Part shown: piece after piece, positions 36,606 to 47,795 of the stretch
Layout of the letters: the number at the start of each line of letters is the position of its first letter
Position numbering within the stretch: the stretch's first letter is position 1
Source: Stictocephala bisonia
Lineage: Eukaryota; Arthropoda; Insecta; Hemiptera; Membracidae
Length of the DNA: 64,000 nucleotides
Direction of reading: 5' to 3'
NCBI GenBank assembly: GCA_035578905.1
Contig: JAQJVL010002201.1
Span: 50,781-114,780 of the forward strand
Translations under genes and position numbers: made by a program
Notes under the pieces: generated by a model
Databases searched by the model: none
What the model was told of the DNA's origin: nothing
What the model saw: the letters and a program-made list of their open reading frames with translations, nothing else

Positions 36606-38864
36606 TACAGTGGAACCTCGATAAGTCGGATTAATCGGGACCGCGGCCGATCCGGGTTAACGAAAATCCGGGTTAGCCGGAGAATGAGGTAAAAATTAAT
36701 AAAATACGGTATACTTACAGATAAACTCCATTATAATTGTAAAAACATCAAACATATGTACAGTACATCTTAGTTACATACATAACTGTTCATTTCCTGG
36801 TAAAAAACTCAGTCAGCTTTGGTTGTGCCAATGTCGTCTGCCGCTTGCGTGCTGTGCGATCCCGCAGTCTCTTCAACATGAGCAATTCAGCCGGCGATGT
36901 TTCTGCCTGCCGCTCGAAGTAAACCATTAGTTCGTTTAGTTGCGTCACTGCATCTCCATGACTCATCACTTGACCTTCAATGTCCCCGTCTGCCTCCTCA
37001 GCGTCTGATTCGTTAGCATCAGGTAAACACGACGCGATCACTTCCTCGTCAGTAAGTGGCTCATAGCCTCCGTTATTGTCTGCCTCTAACCACAGATTAA
37101 TGTCATTTTCATCGACTTCAGAGCAGCCATCAATATTTTGGAACATATCCAAAAGTTCTTGGGGATGGACATCTTCTGGTGTGTCATTTTCCACATTATA
37201 GTTCCCCACTGGTTGAATTATATTTTCAGGCAAGTCGCATACACCCTTCCACAGTTTTTTCCAAGATTTAATTAAGCTTATTCTAGACACTTGTTCCCAA
37301 GATTCTGCAATCATGTACATTACAGTTTTCACATTAAATGTTTTGAGAATCTCAACTACACCGTGTTCTTCATTGTCAATGATTGTGCTTAGCATCTGTC
37401 TTCTGTAAACCTTTTTGATTTTCTCCAGAACCCCCTGGTCCATGGGCTGTAATATCGATGTTACATTAGGCGGCAAAAACCTGACGGTAATGTCCCCACT
37501 GACCAGCACATCTGCAGACGGATGTGAAGGAGCATTATCAATTAGTAGGACTGCTTTAATTGGCAACCCACAGTCTTTTAAATATTTAGTCACACCTGGC
37601 ACAAAACAATCAAAAAACCAGTTTTTAAAAGTGATGCTGTCCATCCATGCACTTCTTTGAGACTTGTAGACAACTGGTAGAGAATCCCGATTTACGTTTT
37701 TTAGTGCTCGTGGATTTTTCGCTTTTCCTATTAAGAGTAGAGGAAATTTATGCTTCCCCGAAGCATTGCTGCAGGCCATTATTGTCAATCGATCTTTGCT
37801 TTTTTTGTATCCCTTTGCGTCTTTTTCAGTTTTTGAGGCCAAAGTTTTACTCGGCAACATTCTGTAAAACAAACCCGTCTCATCGGCGTTATATATTTGA
37901 TCTGCGGTTAAATTTTCTTCTTTCACAAAATCCAAAAACTTGTTTTTATAGTCATCAGCAGTGCTGCTGTCCGCAGATAGGCTTTCTCCTGTGATAGATA
38001 GTTGGCGAATACCATGACGTTTTTTCCACCTATCCAGCCAGCCTTGACTTGCAGTAAAATTTGGTTCACAATCAGGCAACTGTTTATTCAGCTTGATTGC
38101 CTTTTCTTGAATGATAGGCCCAGACACTGGCAAACCACGCTCCCTTTCCGCACAAAACCAGACATACAAAGCGTCGTCAAGAGTCTCGTTTTTAGCTTTC
38201 TTAGCTTTGCACCGATTGTCCAAACTGTCTTTTGTTATCATCTTGAAACAAAATTCTTCGATTTTTGTCCTATTTTTTTTCCAATCCGATACTGTAGATG
38301 TACCGACACCATAAGATGCTGCAATTGTTTTTAAAGATTCGCCTTTATCAATCCTACCTAATGCCTCTAGTCTCTTTTCCATTGTCACTACAACATTTTT
38401 ACGTTTTGTTGCCATCGCGTAGATAAAAACAAACGCACAACACAAAAGAAGAACACTATCTGCAACACGAATGCGAACAGAAGTAAACAATACAGTAGCC
38501 TACACACACAACACGGGCACAAGCGAGCGGAGTGAGGTAGGAACGGTACTGACTACCGAGAACTGAGAAGCCCGGCGTAGCGGTAGCGCGGAGGAGGGGT
38601 GTGTCTGTTATTGTTTCCGAGAATCCGGGAAAATGACCGCCACTGGCGCCAGTCGGCCGCCGTGTGCCATGAGTCACACACTCACTGTCGTACAGTCCCA
38701 TCAAATACTGATGCGACATCGATTCACACATACTCTACCACTCAAAAATATTACGTTTTTATTTTTAAAATGTTTGTCTGATTTTTAATTTTTTTATTGA
38801 AAATCGGTCCGGGTTAGCCGGACTTCCGGGTTAACGGGGGCCGACTTATCGGGGTTACACTGTA
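36606..38864 (-). mobile_element. pogo/Tigger-type DNA transposon, apparently complete
   Basis: TA duplications at 36,606-36,607 and 38,863-38,864 flank a 2,255-bp element (36,608-38,862). Ends are CAGTGGAACCTCGATAAGTC on the left and, complemented, CAGTGTAACCCCGATAAGTC on the right, followed on both sides by TCCGGGTTAACG and GGGTTAGCCGG subterminal blocks. It encodes one uninterrupted transposase. It is inserted in the repeat cluster: removing it joins TTTTGGTAA to TACGTGGTTTAA. Confidence 0.95.
36790..38415 (-). CDS. pogo/Tigger transposase (CENP-B/Jerky-like)
   Basis: A full-length transposase of 541 residues starting at MATKRKNVVV; an upstream in-frame Met at 38,490 would add 25 hydrophobic residues and lies in the 5' leader, so the shorter start is preferred. 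Domains: psq-type helix-turn-helix (about 10-60, LKTIAASYGVGTSTVSDWKK), CENP-B-type DNA-binding domain (about 70-145, ASQGWLDRWKKRHGI), and DDE nuclease with Asp178 (YNADETGLFY), Asp293 (VLLIDNAPSH) and Asp326 (NVTSILQPMDQGVL). An acidic C-terminal tail follows. No stop or frameshift, so it could still be active or recently so. It lies antisense-free, in the same direction as tubulin, within intron 1. A domesticated host gene is unlikely because both TIRs and the TA duplication remain. Confidence 0.93.
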   Translation of the reverse strand: MATKRKNVVVTMEKRLEALGRIDKGESLKTIAASYGVGTSTVSDWKKNRTKIEEFCFKMITKDSLDNRCKAKKAKNETLDDALYVWFCAERERGLPVSGPIIQEKAIKLNKQLPDCEPNFTASQGWLDRWKKRHGIRQLSITGESLSADSSTADDYKNKFLDFVKEENLTADQIYNADETGLFYRMLPSKTLASKTEKDAKGYKKSKDRLTIMACSNASGKHKFPLLLIGKAKNPRALKNVNRDSLPVVYKSQRSAWMDSITFKNWFFDCFVPGVTKYLKDCGLPIKAVLLIDNAPSHPSADVLVSGDITVRFLPPNVTSILQPMDQGVLEKIKKVYRRQMLSTIIDNEEHGVVEILKTFNVKTVMYMIAESWEQVSRISLIKSWKKLWKGVCDLPENIIQPVGNYNVENDTPEDVHPQELLDMFQNIDGCSEVDENDINLWLEADNNGGYEPLTDEEVIASCLPDANESDAEEADGDIEGQVMSHGDAVTQLNELMVYFERQAETSPAELLMLKRLRDRTARKRQTTLAQPKLTEFFTRK

Positions 38865-40930
38865 TACGTGGTTTAATTTGTAATTTTGCGTTAAATTCCA
38901 GAGTTTGGCCTCCGTGACAGCCGTCACTCCAGCAGAAATATAAGTGACTTCAGATTTCATAATTGTTGTATATAATGGTCGCATAATGGCTGATAACTAC
39001 GTTTCGCCACGAAAGTAGTTTTCCATTATATATTAAGAAATAATTATAATAGACTAAAATATAATAGCACAAAAATTATGAAAACTATTTTTGTGCTTAA
39101 TACCAAAAATAGTTTTCAATTTGTATTAAGCGCGCAAAAAACGCATAAAAATTAAAAAAGATGATTAAAATACCATTTAAATTAGGCATAACAGAAAAAT
39201 GACAGAAATACTATAAGTTGTAACACTTTTTTTTTCAAATTTTTCAGTAAAATACGTGATTTCCGCGAAATAAAAGCATATCTCATTAAAATACAGCCAA
39301 TTCTAGACCCATTTCTAGCAAAATTTTCCATTTTGTTTGCTGGCAAGAAACTGCATAAATAAAAAAAAAATGTTAATTATGCACTTTCTTGCCACCTCTG
39401 AAAATACAATTTCATGTTAAAAAAGTGATGAAAATGAGTTTATATCTCTTGAGGAGTTAGATTTCATCCGCGGAAAACTTGTTTTTTACCAAAAAATCGA
39501 AAAACTAGTTTTTTATCTAATAATGAAAAACCAACTATTTTAAAAATCGTTATTTTTCGACAAATTCTTTTTTCATTTCTCGTGTTTTTTTTATGCTGGA
39601 CACAAATATATGACTGGTTTTGTAGTAAAATTATTTTTTCAGCTTGAAAAATGCATTTTTTTTTACTGACAAACAAACATAACCTAACTTATCCTAATTG
39701 TCTATTTTCTCAACAAAAATTCGTAATTTGCTTTAAATTCGAGCGTTTGGCCTCTGTGACGGCCGTCACTCCGGCGGGAATATAGGTGAATTCGGTTTTT
39801 GTGATTAATAGTTATTGTATATGTTGATTGCGTAATGGCCGCTAATCGCGATTCACCGCGATAAGTGTTTCTGTTATTTCTCGAGAAATATTTGTAATAG
39901 ACCAAAATAGTTTTCACATTTGTATTCAGCGCAAAAAAACACATCATATAAATAAGGATAATGCATTTGATGCTGAAAAAATAAGTTAAAAACATGTCAG
40001 ATGCTAAAATAATATTTTGTACCAAAACAATACCTTATATAGTCAGAAAACAGGGTTGATACACCAAATCCAGTTTATGGCCTCAATTCTGGTAGATCGG
40101 GGCTTCCGAAGTGATCGTCCGCTAGTGATCGAGCCGCACATCGCAACAAAACCCATGCGCGCCGCGAGACGCCTGCCGCCATTAGAACAGTGACAATAGT
40201 TATAAACACAACTCGATACATCACAATTATATAGCTACACACACTCTATTTACATATATTTACAGCCCATCCATCCATCCAGTACACTTTGTCTTTTTGT
40301 AGCCAACTGGCTCAAAATGACGCGATCCACGAACGAAAAACATCGAACGTGACACGAGAAACAGGCTATAATGAGGCGCAAATCCGACCCTTCTAAGGCA
40401 AGTGGCTAGGCCACACTGAAGCCTACAAGCCAGCATTGCTCCGTCGACAGCCGGCGCTAAATCCGCTGCGCGCGCAAGCACGCTACCCCCCGCCGGCGCT
40501 CGACTCGCACAGTATGGGTTGAAATACCTAATAAATTAACGGAAATATGACAAAAAAACTTGGTTGTGAAATTGGTTTTTTCGAATTTTTCGGTAAAATA
40601 CGCTATTTCCACGGAATAAAAAGCATATCTCGTGAAAATACAGCCAATTCTAGACCCATTTCAAGCATAATGTTCCAAATTTGTTTGGTGGCAAGAAAGT
40701 GCATAGTTACCAAAAAAATATTTGAATATCATTGAAATTACGGAAACAAAAATACTGTCTTTACTTTGGTTTTTATATATAACAACAAAAAAATAGTTTG
40801 TTTTCCACGGAATAATAGGCATATCTCATGGAAACATATGACCCATTTCAGTTGGCCTAGTTTTCAAATTTCATTTGGTGGCAAGAAACTGCATAAATAC
40901 CTACGTTTGCTAAAAACGTAGTAAGCCTAC
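38865..40930. repeat. Complex cluster of direct and inverted repeat units
   Basis: Units around GTTTGGCCTCCGTGACAGCC (38,905), TTTGGCCTCTGTGACGGCCG (39,748) and GGTGGCAAGAAACTGCATAA (40,878) match the arms of the 34.25-36.4 kb inverted repeat. 39,370-39,480 is the inverse of 36,355-36,465 (CTTGAGGAGTTAGATTTCAT). The Tigger element sits near the centre of this palindromic arrangement. No coding sequence. Confidence 0.7.
40035..40522. mobile_element. GC-rich insertion of unknown type
   Basis: About 490 bp of GC-rich sequence interrupts a repeat unit (AATACCTTATA on the left, AATACCTAATAAATTAACGG on the right, suggesting a short target duplication). It has GCGCGCCGCGAGACGC and CCGGCGCTCGACTCGC blocks. 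No coding similarity or matching ends were found; a solo LTR or SINE-like unit is possible. Confidence 0.4.
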
Positions 40931-40957
40931 AGACTATTCTGATTTAATGCAAGTAAT

Positions 40958-41449
40958 TTAACCCTTTCCACGCCATAGACAAAATGCTATATTTTGAGAT
41001 TATGCTTATTTAAAATAAAAAATTAAATTTGAAATTCCTTGAAGCTGATTTGTATTCTCAATTACAATAGTACAACTTAAATAAAAAACACAATGCAACT
41101 GAAAACAAACACTAACAACACACACGAAATGCCCTTGAACGACTGGGGTAAGATGGCGGATAGTTTCGTCCGCGGCGCTGTGCAGCGCTAGTGCTGTCAG
41201 CTGCCTAATGGAAATTTCCACTATAAACAGACAAGCTTCCCAGCTGACTCATGTTAGTGGTGTTGAATTATTCGTCTTCAAAGTAGCTTACGCTCTGCCA
41301 TATTTACATATAATTATTTAAATTAAAAAACGCAAGAAAAATAAAAAAAATATATATATATATATATATTTGGCGGATTGTTTCGTCCTCGGCGTTTGGA
41401 GATTGTTACAGTTGGCGGATTATTTCGTCTACGGCGTGGGAAGGGTTAA
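40958..41449. mobile_element. piggyBac-type MITE with iterated motif
   Basis: TTAA at 40,958-40,961 and 41,446-41,449 flank a 484-bp element with ends CCCTTTCCACGCCATAGAC and, complemented, CCCTTCCCACGCCGTAGAC. Three copies of GGCGGATNNTTTCGTCNNCG (41,155, 41,373 and 41,414) are arrayed in the right half. An (AT)n run lies at 41,350-41,368. Non-coding. Confidence 0.9.
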
Positions 41450-41656
41450 TGCAATGTAGGCCTATAAGTAGATTTAAGCTATATATAATTGTTCTATTTT
41501 TTTATCACTTTCGAAAAATGGCCAGCCAGTATTAAAAATACTTTAATGGCAGACTTGAGGATTAACATGGTATAAAAACAAAAGTGGGGCTATCTAGCTA
41601 ACTTAATAATTACAGAGTTAGGGGTTTGAGAGAAACACTTCAAAACCGAGGTAAGG

Positions 41657-43224
41657 CTATAGTTCGAATAAAATAACTTTGGTACTGGCGGAACGCCCTC
41701 GCTCCACTGGTCTGAGATGACAAAACTCTGAGCTTTAATTTGATGTCAAACTTAAAATAAGTAAGCAATAATTTTCAAACTAATTTTATAGTGTCCACCA
41801 GTTTATATTCTTTAAGGAAAAATTATGCCGGAGATTTTTCTTGAGCTAAATTGCTTTTTATAGCGATATTTGTTTTTAAAAACACGGTTTTGAGTGAAAT
41901 TGGGCGTGAGTCGTCTTCAACCTGTCACTGTAGCAAAAATAATAATAATAAAATAATTTCTTGTGGATGGATAACAGTTTGATTCATTGTGCTTAGTTTG
42001 GTAAAAGTCTCATTTAATTCAAACAGGTTAATGAGAAATTAATTTTTTTGTAAAACCTTGCAAACTCGGAAACGAAAAACGCTAGACAAAATTTATTTGA
42101 GCAAACATTAACTATGTTATTTATGTATAGTTAAAATAATACTGTGGTACTAATAAAACATGCGGAAAAATAATGAAGAGTTGATTAAGTACTCATAGTT
42201 CGTTTACATCAAGGCTGTGTCGGACGCGTAAGGTATACTCTGCTCAAGAGAAAGTGTAGACTGAATATTCAGTCCAAGCGTAAAACGAATTCCGATCAAC
42301 GATATTTCCAGATAAGAAATGTTTCTCCAATAAGAAATAAGGTAAGTTAGTTGAGTTTTGACTTTGAGGTGTGTTCGTGTTCAGTTCTTTATCGATTTGA
42401 CAGTGCTTAGTATAGTTTAATCACTAGTTTGTTTTTATTACAGTTATTTAGTTTTAGTGATATAACACGTTTTTATTTATTTAGATGTGACAATAGTGCT
42501 ATAGGATTCAGTGTGTATATAATCAGTGTTTATTGCAATTATAATATTTAGGCTCTTTCAAATTTTAGGAAGTGTTCTATTAGTAGTTGACAAGAAATGT
42601 TTGCAATGGAAGAGGCAAGAGCTGAGCCAGTGACTGTACATTGTGCGTGTGGTATCACTGCCGCCTTGTTGACAATCGAGTTTTGAAAACTTCTGAATCT
42701 TTCTTCCTAATTCAAGAAAATTCTATTTAATACTAGAGTACGATTTTAGTGTCACTTAAATAACACAATTAATTTGGGTTTAAAGAAATTTTATCTAGCG
42801 TTTGTCATTATCAAATTTCCAAAGGTTTACAAAAAAGTTAATTTCTCATTAACCTGTTTGAATTATTAAATGAGACTTATACCAAACTAATCACAATGAA
42901 TCAAACTGTCATCCATCCACAAGAAATTATTTTATTATTGTTACTCTCGCTACAGTAACAGGTTAGACTCGCGCGCATTTCACTCATAAAACCGTGTTCT
43001 TAAACACAAATATCACAATAAAAAAGCAAATTAGTTTAAGCAAAATATCCAGCATATTTTTTTTCTTAAAGAATATAACATGGTAGACACTATACAAGTA
43101 GTTTGAAAATTATTGCTTACTTATTTTAAGTTTGACAGCAAATTAAAGCTCAGAGTTTTGTCATTTCAGACCAGTGGTGCTTGGCCGTTCCGCCAGTACC
43201 AAAGTTATTTTATTCGGACTATAG
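41657..43224. mobile_element. Long-TIR element (arms about 440 bp)
   Basis: 41,657-42,100 and the complement of 42,775-43,224 match over nearly their whole length, beginning CTATAGTTCGAATAAAATAA or CTATAGTCCGAATAAAATAA and including TTTGGTACTGGCGGAACG and TTCTTGTGGATGGATAACAG. The 675-bp centre holds a small plus-strand frame at 42,597 (MFAMEEARAEPVTVHCACGI, 32 residues) and a 14-bp palindrome ACTGAATATTCAGT. The superfamily is undetermined; TA-rich ends suggest a TA target. It lies about 350 bp downstream of tubulin exon 1. Confidence 0.75.
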
Positions 43225-43580
43225 TCTTTGAAATTTGTACCCACTTTTTCACACAACTTGGTTTTAGAAGATGCACTATGTAAATATTAAGAAACCTAGG
43301 CAATTTAAAGACCACACCCACAATAATGAATAGGCCCTACTCAAATCTTGAGTCCCTTGCACTTCTTTGGCTAACTCTAAGTGTACCAAAGTGTATTAAA
43401 CTTTTCCGTTCTTCAATATATTTCAATTTATTTGCACGATGTGGTTGGTGGGAGTTCTGGCCTATACATGTGAATAAAAAAACTCAATATTTCTCATACA
43501 TTTATAAATGTATTAAATTTAAAATGATGCAAACATTATTTACTGTTTACTTACACTAATGCTCTAGCAATAACACTTAC

Positions 43581-43583
43581 CAT
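43581..43583 (-). CDS. Alpha-tubulin, exon 1 coding part (initiator Met)
   Basis: On the minus strand AAAAATG is followed at once by GTAAGTGTTA, a perfect splice donor. Exon 2 begins exactly at Arg2, so a lone ATG exon is required. Among ATG-GT sites scanned upstream of exon 2 this is the only one with a full GTAAGT donor, and it has a promoter-like block about 180-300 bp upstream. The implied intron 1 is 16,333 bp. Weaker alternatives exist (ATG-GTAATT near 29,165). The reading is an inference from splice logic, not from transcript data. Confidence 0.65.
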
Positions 43584-43765
43584 TTTTACTCTTGAAAATG
43601 ATTATCCGAAAAAGGTACAGGAATAATGACCGTCCCTTCTACGGTTGAAGTTTCAAAGGAAGTGAGAGAGGAGTTGAAGCGGAGCACTTCCTCTTTGAAA
43701 ATATCTTCAGCTTCTCAACAGGCGCGTTTGCGCGGTGGAGTCCCCAGTAGTTTGCTGATTGGTTG
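43584..43765 (-). other. Predicted alpha-tubulin 5' UTR
   Basis: About 180 nt between the presumed start of transcription and the ATG. No long upstream ORF on the minus strand. The start point is inferred as about 30 nt downstream of the TATA-like box. Confidence 0.5.
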
Positions 43766-43890
43766 GGTTGAATTGGCGGGCTCTGGTTATTTAAAGATAC
43801 CTATCGGTTGTCAAGTCCCCAATTTTCATTGGTGCAAAACACGTCTGGTTTATTGATTACAAGTCAAGCAAGTTTTTAGCGCATGCGCAG
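43766..43890 (-). promoter_or_regulatory. Predicted alpha-tubulin promoter
   Basis: On the minus strand: a palindrome GCGCATGCGC (43,888-43,879), the NRF1/erect-wing-type site of many housekeeping genes; a CACCAATG box (about 43,833); and a TATA-like CTTTAAATAA (43,797-43,788). A further ACCAACCAATCAGC-type CCAAT element lies at about 43,755-43,765. Arrangement and spacing fit a strong ubiquitous promoter. Function is inferred. Confidence 0.5.
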
Positions 43891-45775
43891 CAAAGAAATG
43901 GCAAATTGCCTCCTCAATTCAAGCAAATCAATAGATCTGTTGAAGCGTAGTAAAACCTACAAGGAAAAATACTGAGATAACTGAGTGTTATGGTGTACAT
44001 ATTATTCATTAGTAGAACAACTAAATTACGATGTTTCGATAAAACAGAGTACGAATACGTAACGTATTTGCTATTATGAACTTGCAGATTTGAGAACTAC
44101 TTTGTTGTAAAAGACTAGCTTCCCTTCTTCTCCTTTCGCTGTTTTCTAGGCTTTACTTTACTCTATGACTAAAAAACCTTTAAACAAAGTTTGTGGTATA
44201 CAGTTAATACTATAGTTATGTATTTACTTTCTCCCATATGCGTTAGCATTGAGAAAGTTTTGTGAATGTAAAAAAATTGTTTACAAGTTAGTCCAAAAAT
44301 CCATTTTAGGCCCCCTGAACCCAAAAAAGTGGGGGTTTTTCGATAATAATGTTTGATGTATTACCGTATGTGTGCCTGTCTTAGACATGTGCAGTTCGCT
44401 GGAGACCAAACGAAGGATCATTTTTTATGAAATTTGGTATTTAGGTGTATTTAGCCAATATCTCCTGGCAATTTTCACTTTTTTGAAATTTTAGTTATTT
44501 TACATTTGTATAGGCAAAAAACATAAAAATGGAACGTTCTCGAAAACAGCTCTAACGATTTTGATTACATTTTGAGAAAAGATGTAAATTACAATTTAAC
44601 GTATTTTAGTATAAACCGCATGTCTCTAACTTGACCAGTTTTTTAGTTATGGCAAAAAAGCATATTTGGGAATCAAACTGGTAATTTTCAAAGTTTTGCT
44701 TTTTTAGTGTTTAATATGGGGTAAGTTTGTAACAATTCTTTGGAACCATTTATTAGTTATCTATTATTTTTTAATGAATAGATTAATCATGACTTTATTT
44801 GTTTCAATGCAACACATAAATCTAAGACTCTTCATATTTTATGGAAATTTAAAAATTAGCTTATCTCAAATAACAAAAAGAGCAAATATAATCTAATCAC
44901 TATTTAAGTATGAGTGGATTATCTATATATCCTACAATAGAAACACTTAAGATCTATATTTTTAATAACCATACTGCTGGTGCAAAAATTATGTCTGCCT
45001 TTATATACTTATTACATGAAATGTGCCGAAAGTTTGAACTTGCCTAACTGCATAATTGGACGGGGAAATTCTCGAATTCAGCATGTATAAGTAGTTTTAT
45101 AAGCATGCCTAATGCAGTCTATGCTAATACTGCATTTCGGGTTTGAAACTCAATTATATAATATGTTTGAAAAAAGTAATATAATACTGGTAATATAGTA
45201 ATATAATAATGGTAACAATATTGATATAAAATACTTTATTATTTAATAAGATAAACCAATTTTCTAAACCTGAATTATCTTCACATTTTTTTAACAAATT
45301 TGTTACACTATTCTTCAAAATCCAAAGAATGTACAACAAAACAAATATGTATTATAATTCAGCATTGCTTAAGAATAAACATTACTCAAGTTGAAAATGA
45401 AATTAGGGCTGTTCTTCTCTAAAAACAAAACATTTCTTAATAATTTGATTATTGATTTTATAGAAATAATATATTCAAAGATTTGACCGCTCAAAATACA
45501 CAGGGAACAACAATTAAAAAATATTGATTATCCTACTTTGGGAAATGGTCATTGTTTCAAAACATATGTATTTGGTGCTTGAAAAGTTATTTTACCATTA
45601 AATCCTAATAGAAGGTGCTAAAAGAGAGAAGTGCGTAAATACAATAGAAAACTTAAAGTTTAGCCACAACAGACAGGTTTGGTTCTTATTCAAGAAACTA
45701 TCCACTGGTATGTCTTTTGGAAATAGCACGGGCATACAACAGACCTATGGGTATAGCAAATTGCCCATTTCCCGG
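43891..45775. other. Intergenic sequence upstream of alpha-tubulin
   Basis: AT-rich. A stretch at 44,290-44,700 (CCCCCTGAACCCAAAAAAGT and following) looks like a dispersed repeat but was not matched within the window. No gene seen. Confidence 0.4.
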
Positions 45776-47640
45776 AATTTCTTAAACATGCTCGTAAGGG
45801 CGTGAAACATTTGCTCCTGACAGTCTCTAATGCCATATTTTCTAGTGGCAATATACCCAAACCTTTTAAAAGATATAAAATAATAGCTGTTCTGAAGTCC
45901 CATCCCATTGCTCGTTTCCGTTTCAACAGTTTTGAAGTTGTTTGCAATCAACTTCTCTTTCATTGGGTCCAAAAATCTGTTGTTTCCAGATCAGTTCGGA
46001 TATCAAAAAGGTAAATACACCAAACTTGCACTTGTAAACTTCATCAACAAGTGCATTGTCACCATGCAGGATGGTGAGGTAGCCATTGGCTGCTTTATCA
46101 ACCTCTCCAGGGCATTTGACTGTGTCAATCACTCTATTTTGTTCCAAAAGCCTTTCTCTTTAGGTGTAAACAGCACTGTTCTCAAATAGCCCAAATCCTA
46201 TTTTTCCCTAGAAAAAAATTAGTAATAAACTTCAGTGGTAGGTACAACACTAAAAAACGTTTCCTTCTGGAACAGTATCTAATCACGTAGGAGTCCGCAG
46301 GGATCCATATTGGGTCCATTATTTTTATCATTTACATCAAAGACATAGCCAACTACATTCCAAAAATGATTCATTAACAATTTTTGCTGAATATAACTCA
46401 TTTTTCGCTAAAAACATAAATCTTCAAACTCTTGAACAAGAAACTGTATTTTAACTTAATACCCTCCCTTAATGTTTTTCAGAAATTGATCTTAAAAAAA
46501 TTCCATTAAACTAACTTCTTAATATTTTCCACAGAGCAAAAACATAAGGTGAATGGTGATTGACCAGTCTGGAGTCCAACTTCCATCAGTGTTCATTAAT
46601 GAACAGATAATTGAACAGTCATAAACTACTTTCTTTCTTTTATATCTTTAATTGATAATTGGTTTGAAAATATTACTTTATTTTACAACTTAATCGTGTT
46701 GCCATTTCTGAATTCCACCATCAGCAACAGGTCAATTAAAGTTTTCCTGGCACTCAGAGAAAGTTCTTTTAGGCACCTAATTGACAGACTCTTTGATCGG
46801 CATCTCTTGTTCAATGTAGTCCAACATTCCCGCCAAACAGTTCAGAAAATTCATATATGCAGATAATACTGCTCTCACAACTCAACATACCGGCTTAACA
46901 AAAACTGAAAGAACACTTACACTTGATTTAGCCACCCTTAATAATTATTTTAGAAACCGTAAGCTAAACCCAATCCAATAAGACAGAAGTAACCAGCTTA
47001 CTTGAGTAATAGACTAGCTAATCAAAAATTGAATATTTATTTTGATGGCCTTAGACTGAAATACAATGACTATCTACTATCCTTGATTATATACACCTAA
47101 AATAGATAAACCACCTAATAGGAATATTTGTGGCAGTAATTTTGTTAGTTAGTGTGGCCCGCAACCACAGCTGTTTTAAACTGCATTACATTTACATGGG
47201 ACTACACTAGCGCTCCACAATGGACCACAAAAACAGCTGATATTTTGAGCCTCAAAATTTAACATTGGATGGGAAATCTATTTGTGTATAAAATCAATGC
47301 TACTATACTTGGGAGTCAATTTAGATCAATAAAAAGTCACATACAGAAAACAACAGCCGAATGAGGACTTAAACTAACATGGTACAGCAAGTAGCTGGAT
47401 TGTTGTCGGGAGTCAATTTACAACTCCTGCACACTTCAGTGTTGTTTATGGTTTACTCGAATGCTGAATATTATTATTACCCATATGGCTTAACAGTACA
47501 CAAGTACGAGATGATGATGTCTAACTAAATAGGGCAACGAGGTCTATCAAGCAGCTTACTCAATGCAACCCCCCCTCTACACTGGTTTCCAGTGCTGTGC
47601 AACATAGATCTTTAATATATACTACACTAAGATGCACTAA
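45776..47640 (+). mobile_element. LINE-D (RT remnants)
   Basis: Plus-strand RT blocks in shifting frames: TVSNAIFSSGNIPKPFKRYK, FPDQFGYQKGKYTKLALVNF, INLSRAFDCVNHSILFQK, then an AGIHIGSIIFIIYIKDIANY-like box, YADNTALTTQHTGLTKTERT (degraded YADD) and YLGVNLD, with a weak C-terminal part to about 47,640. There are several deletions and stops. Confidence 0.75.
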
Positions 47641-47694
47641 TCAGTGATTTTAAAATATAGTTTTTTTCCTATATTTTCAGTAAGACCCGATCAT

Positions 47695-47795
47695 CTAGGG
47701 ATGGGCGAATGAGTATAGTTGTTGCTACTAAGGTCGACTGTTCCTCAGAAAGAGCTATTTATTAATAGCACAATAACTAAGGAAACACAATAGCT
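47695..47795 (-). mobile_element. Partial SINE copy
   Basis: GTTCCTCAGAAAGAGCTATT and the TATTAATAGC tail match the copies at 5.85 and 61.0 kb. The tRNA-like head is missing. Confidence 0.5.

Noticed and set aside
37415..38334. Plus-strand ORFs opposite the Tigger transposase
   Set aside because: Antisense shadows of a clear transposase.
38416..38490. 25-residue N-terminal extension of the Tigger transposase resembling a signal peptide
   Set aside because: Hydrophobic stretch lies in the 5' leader; the internal Met gives the normal family start and a nuclear protein needs no signal peptide.
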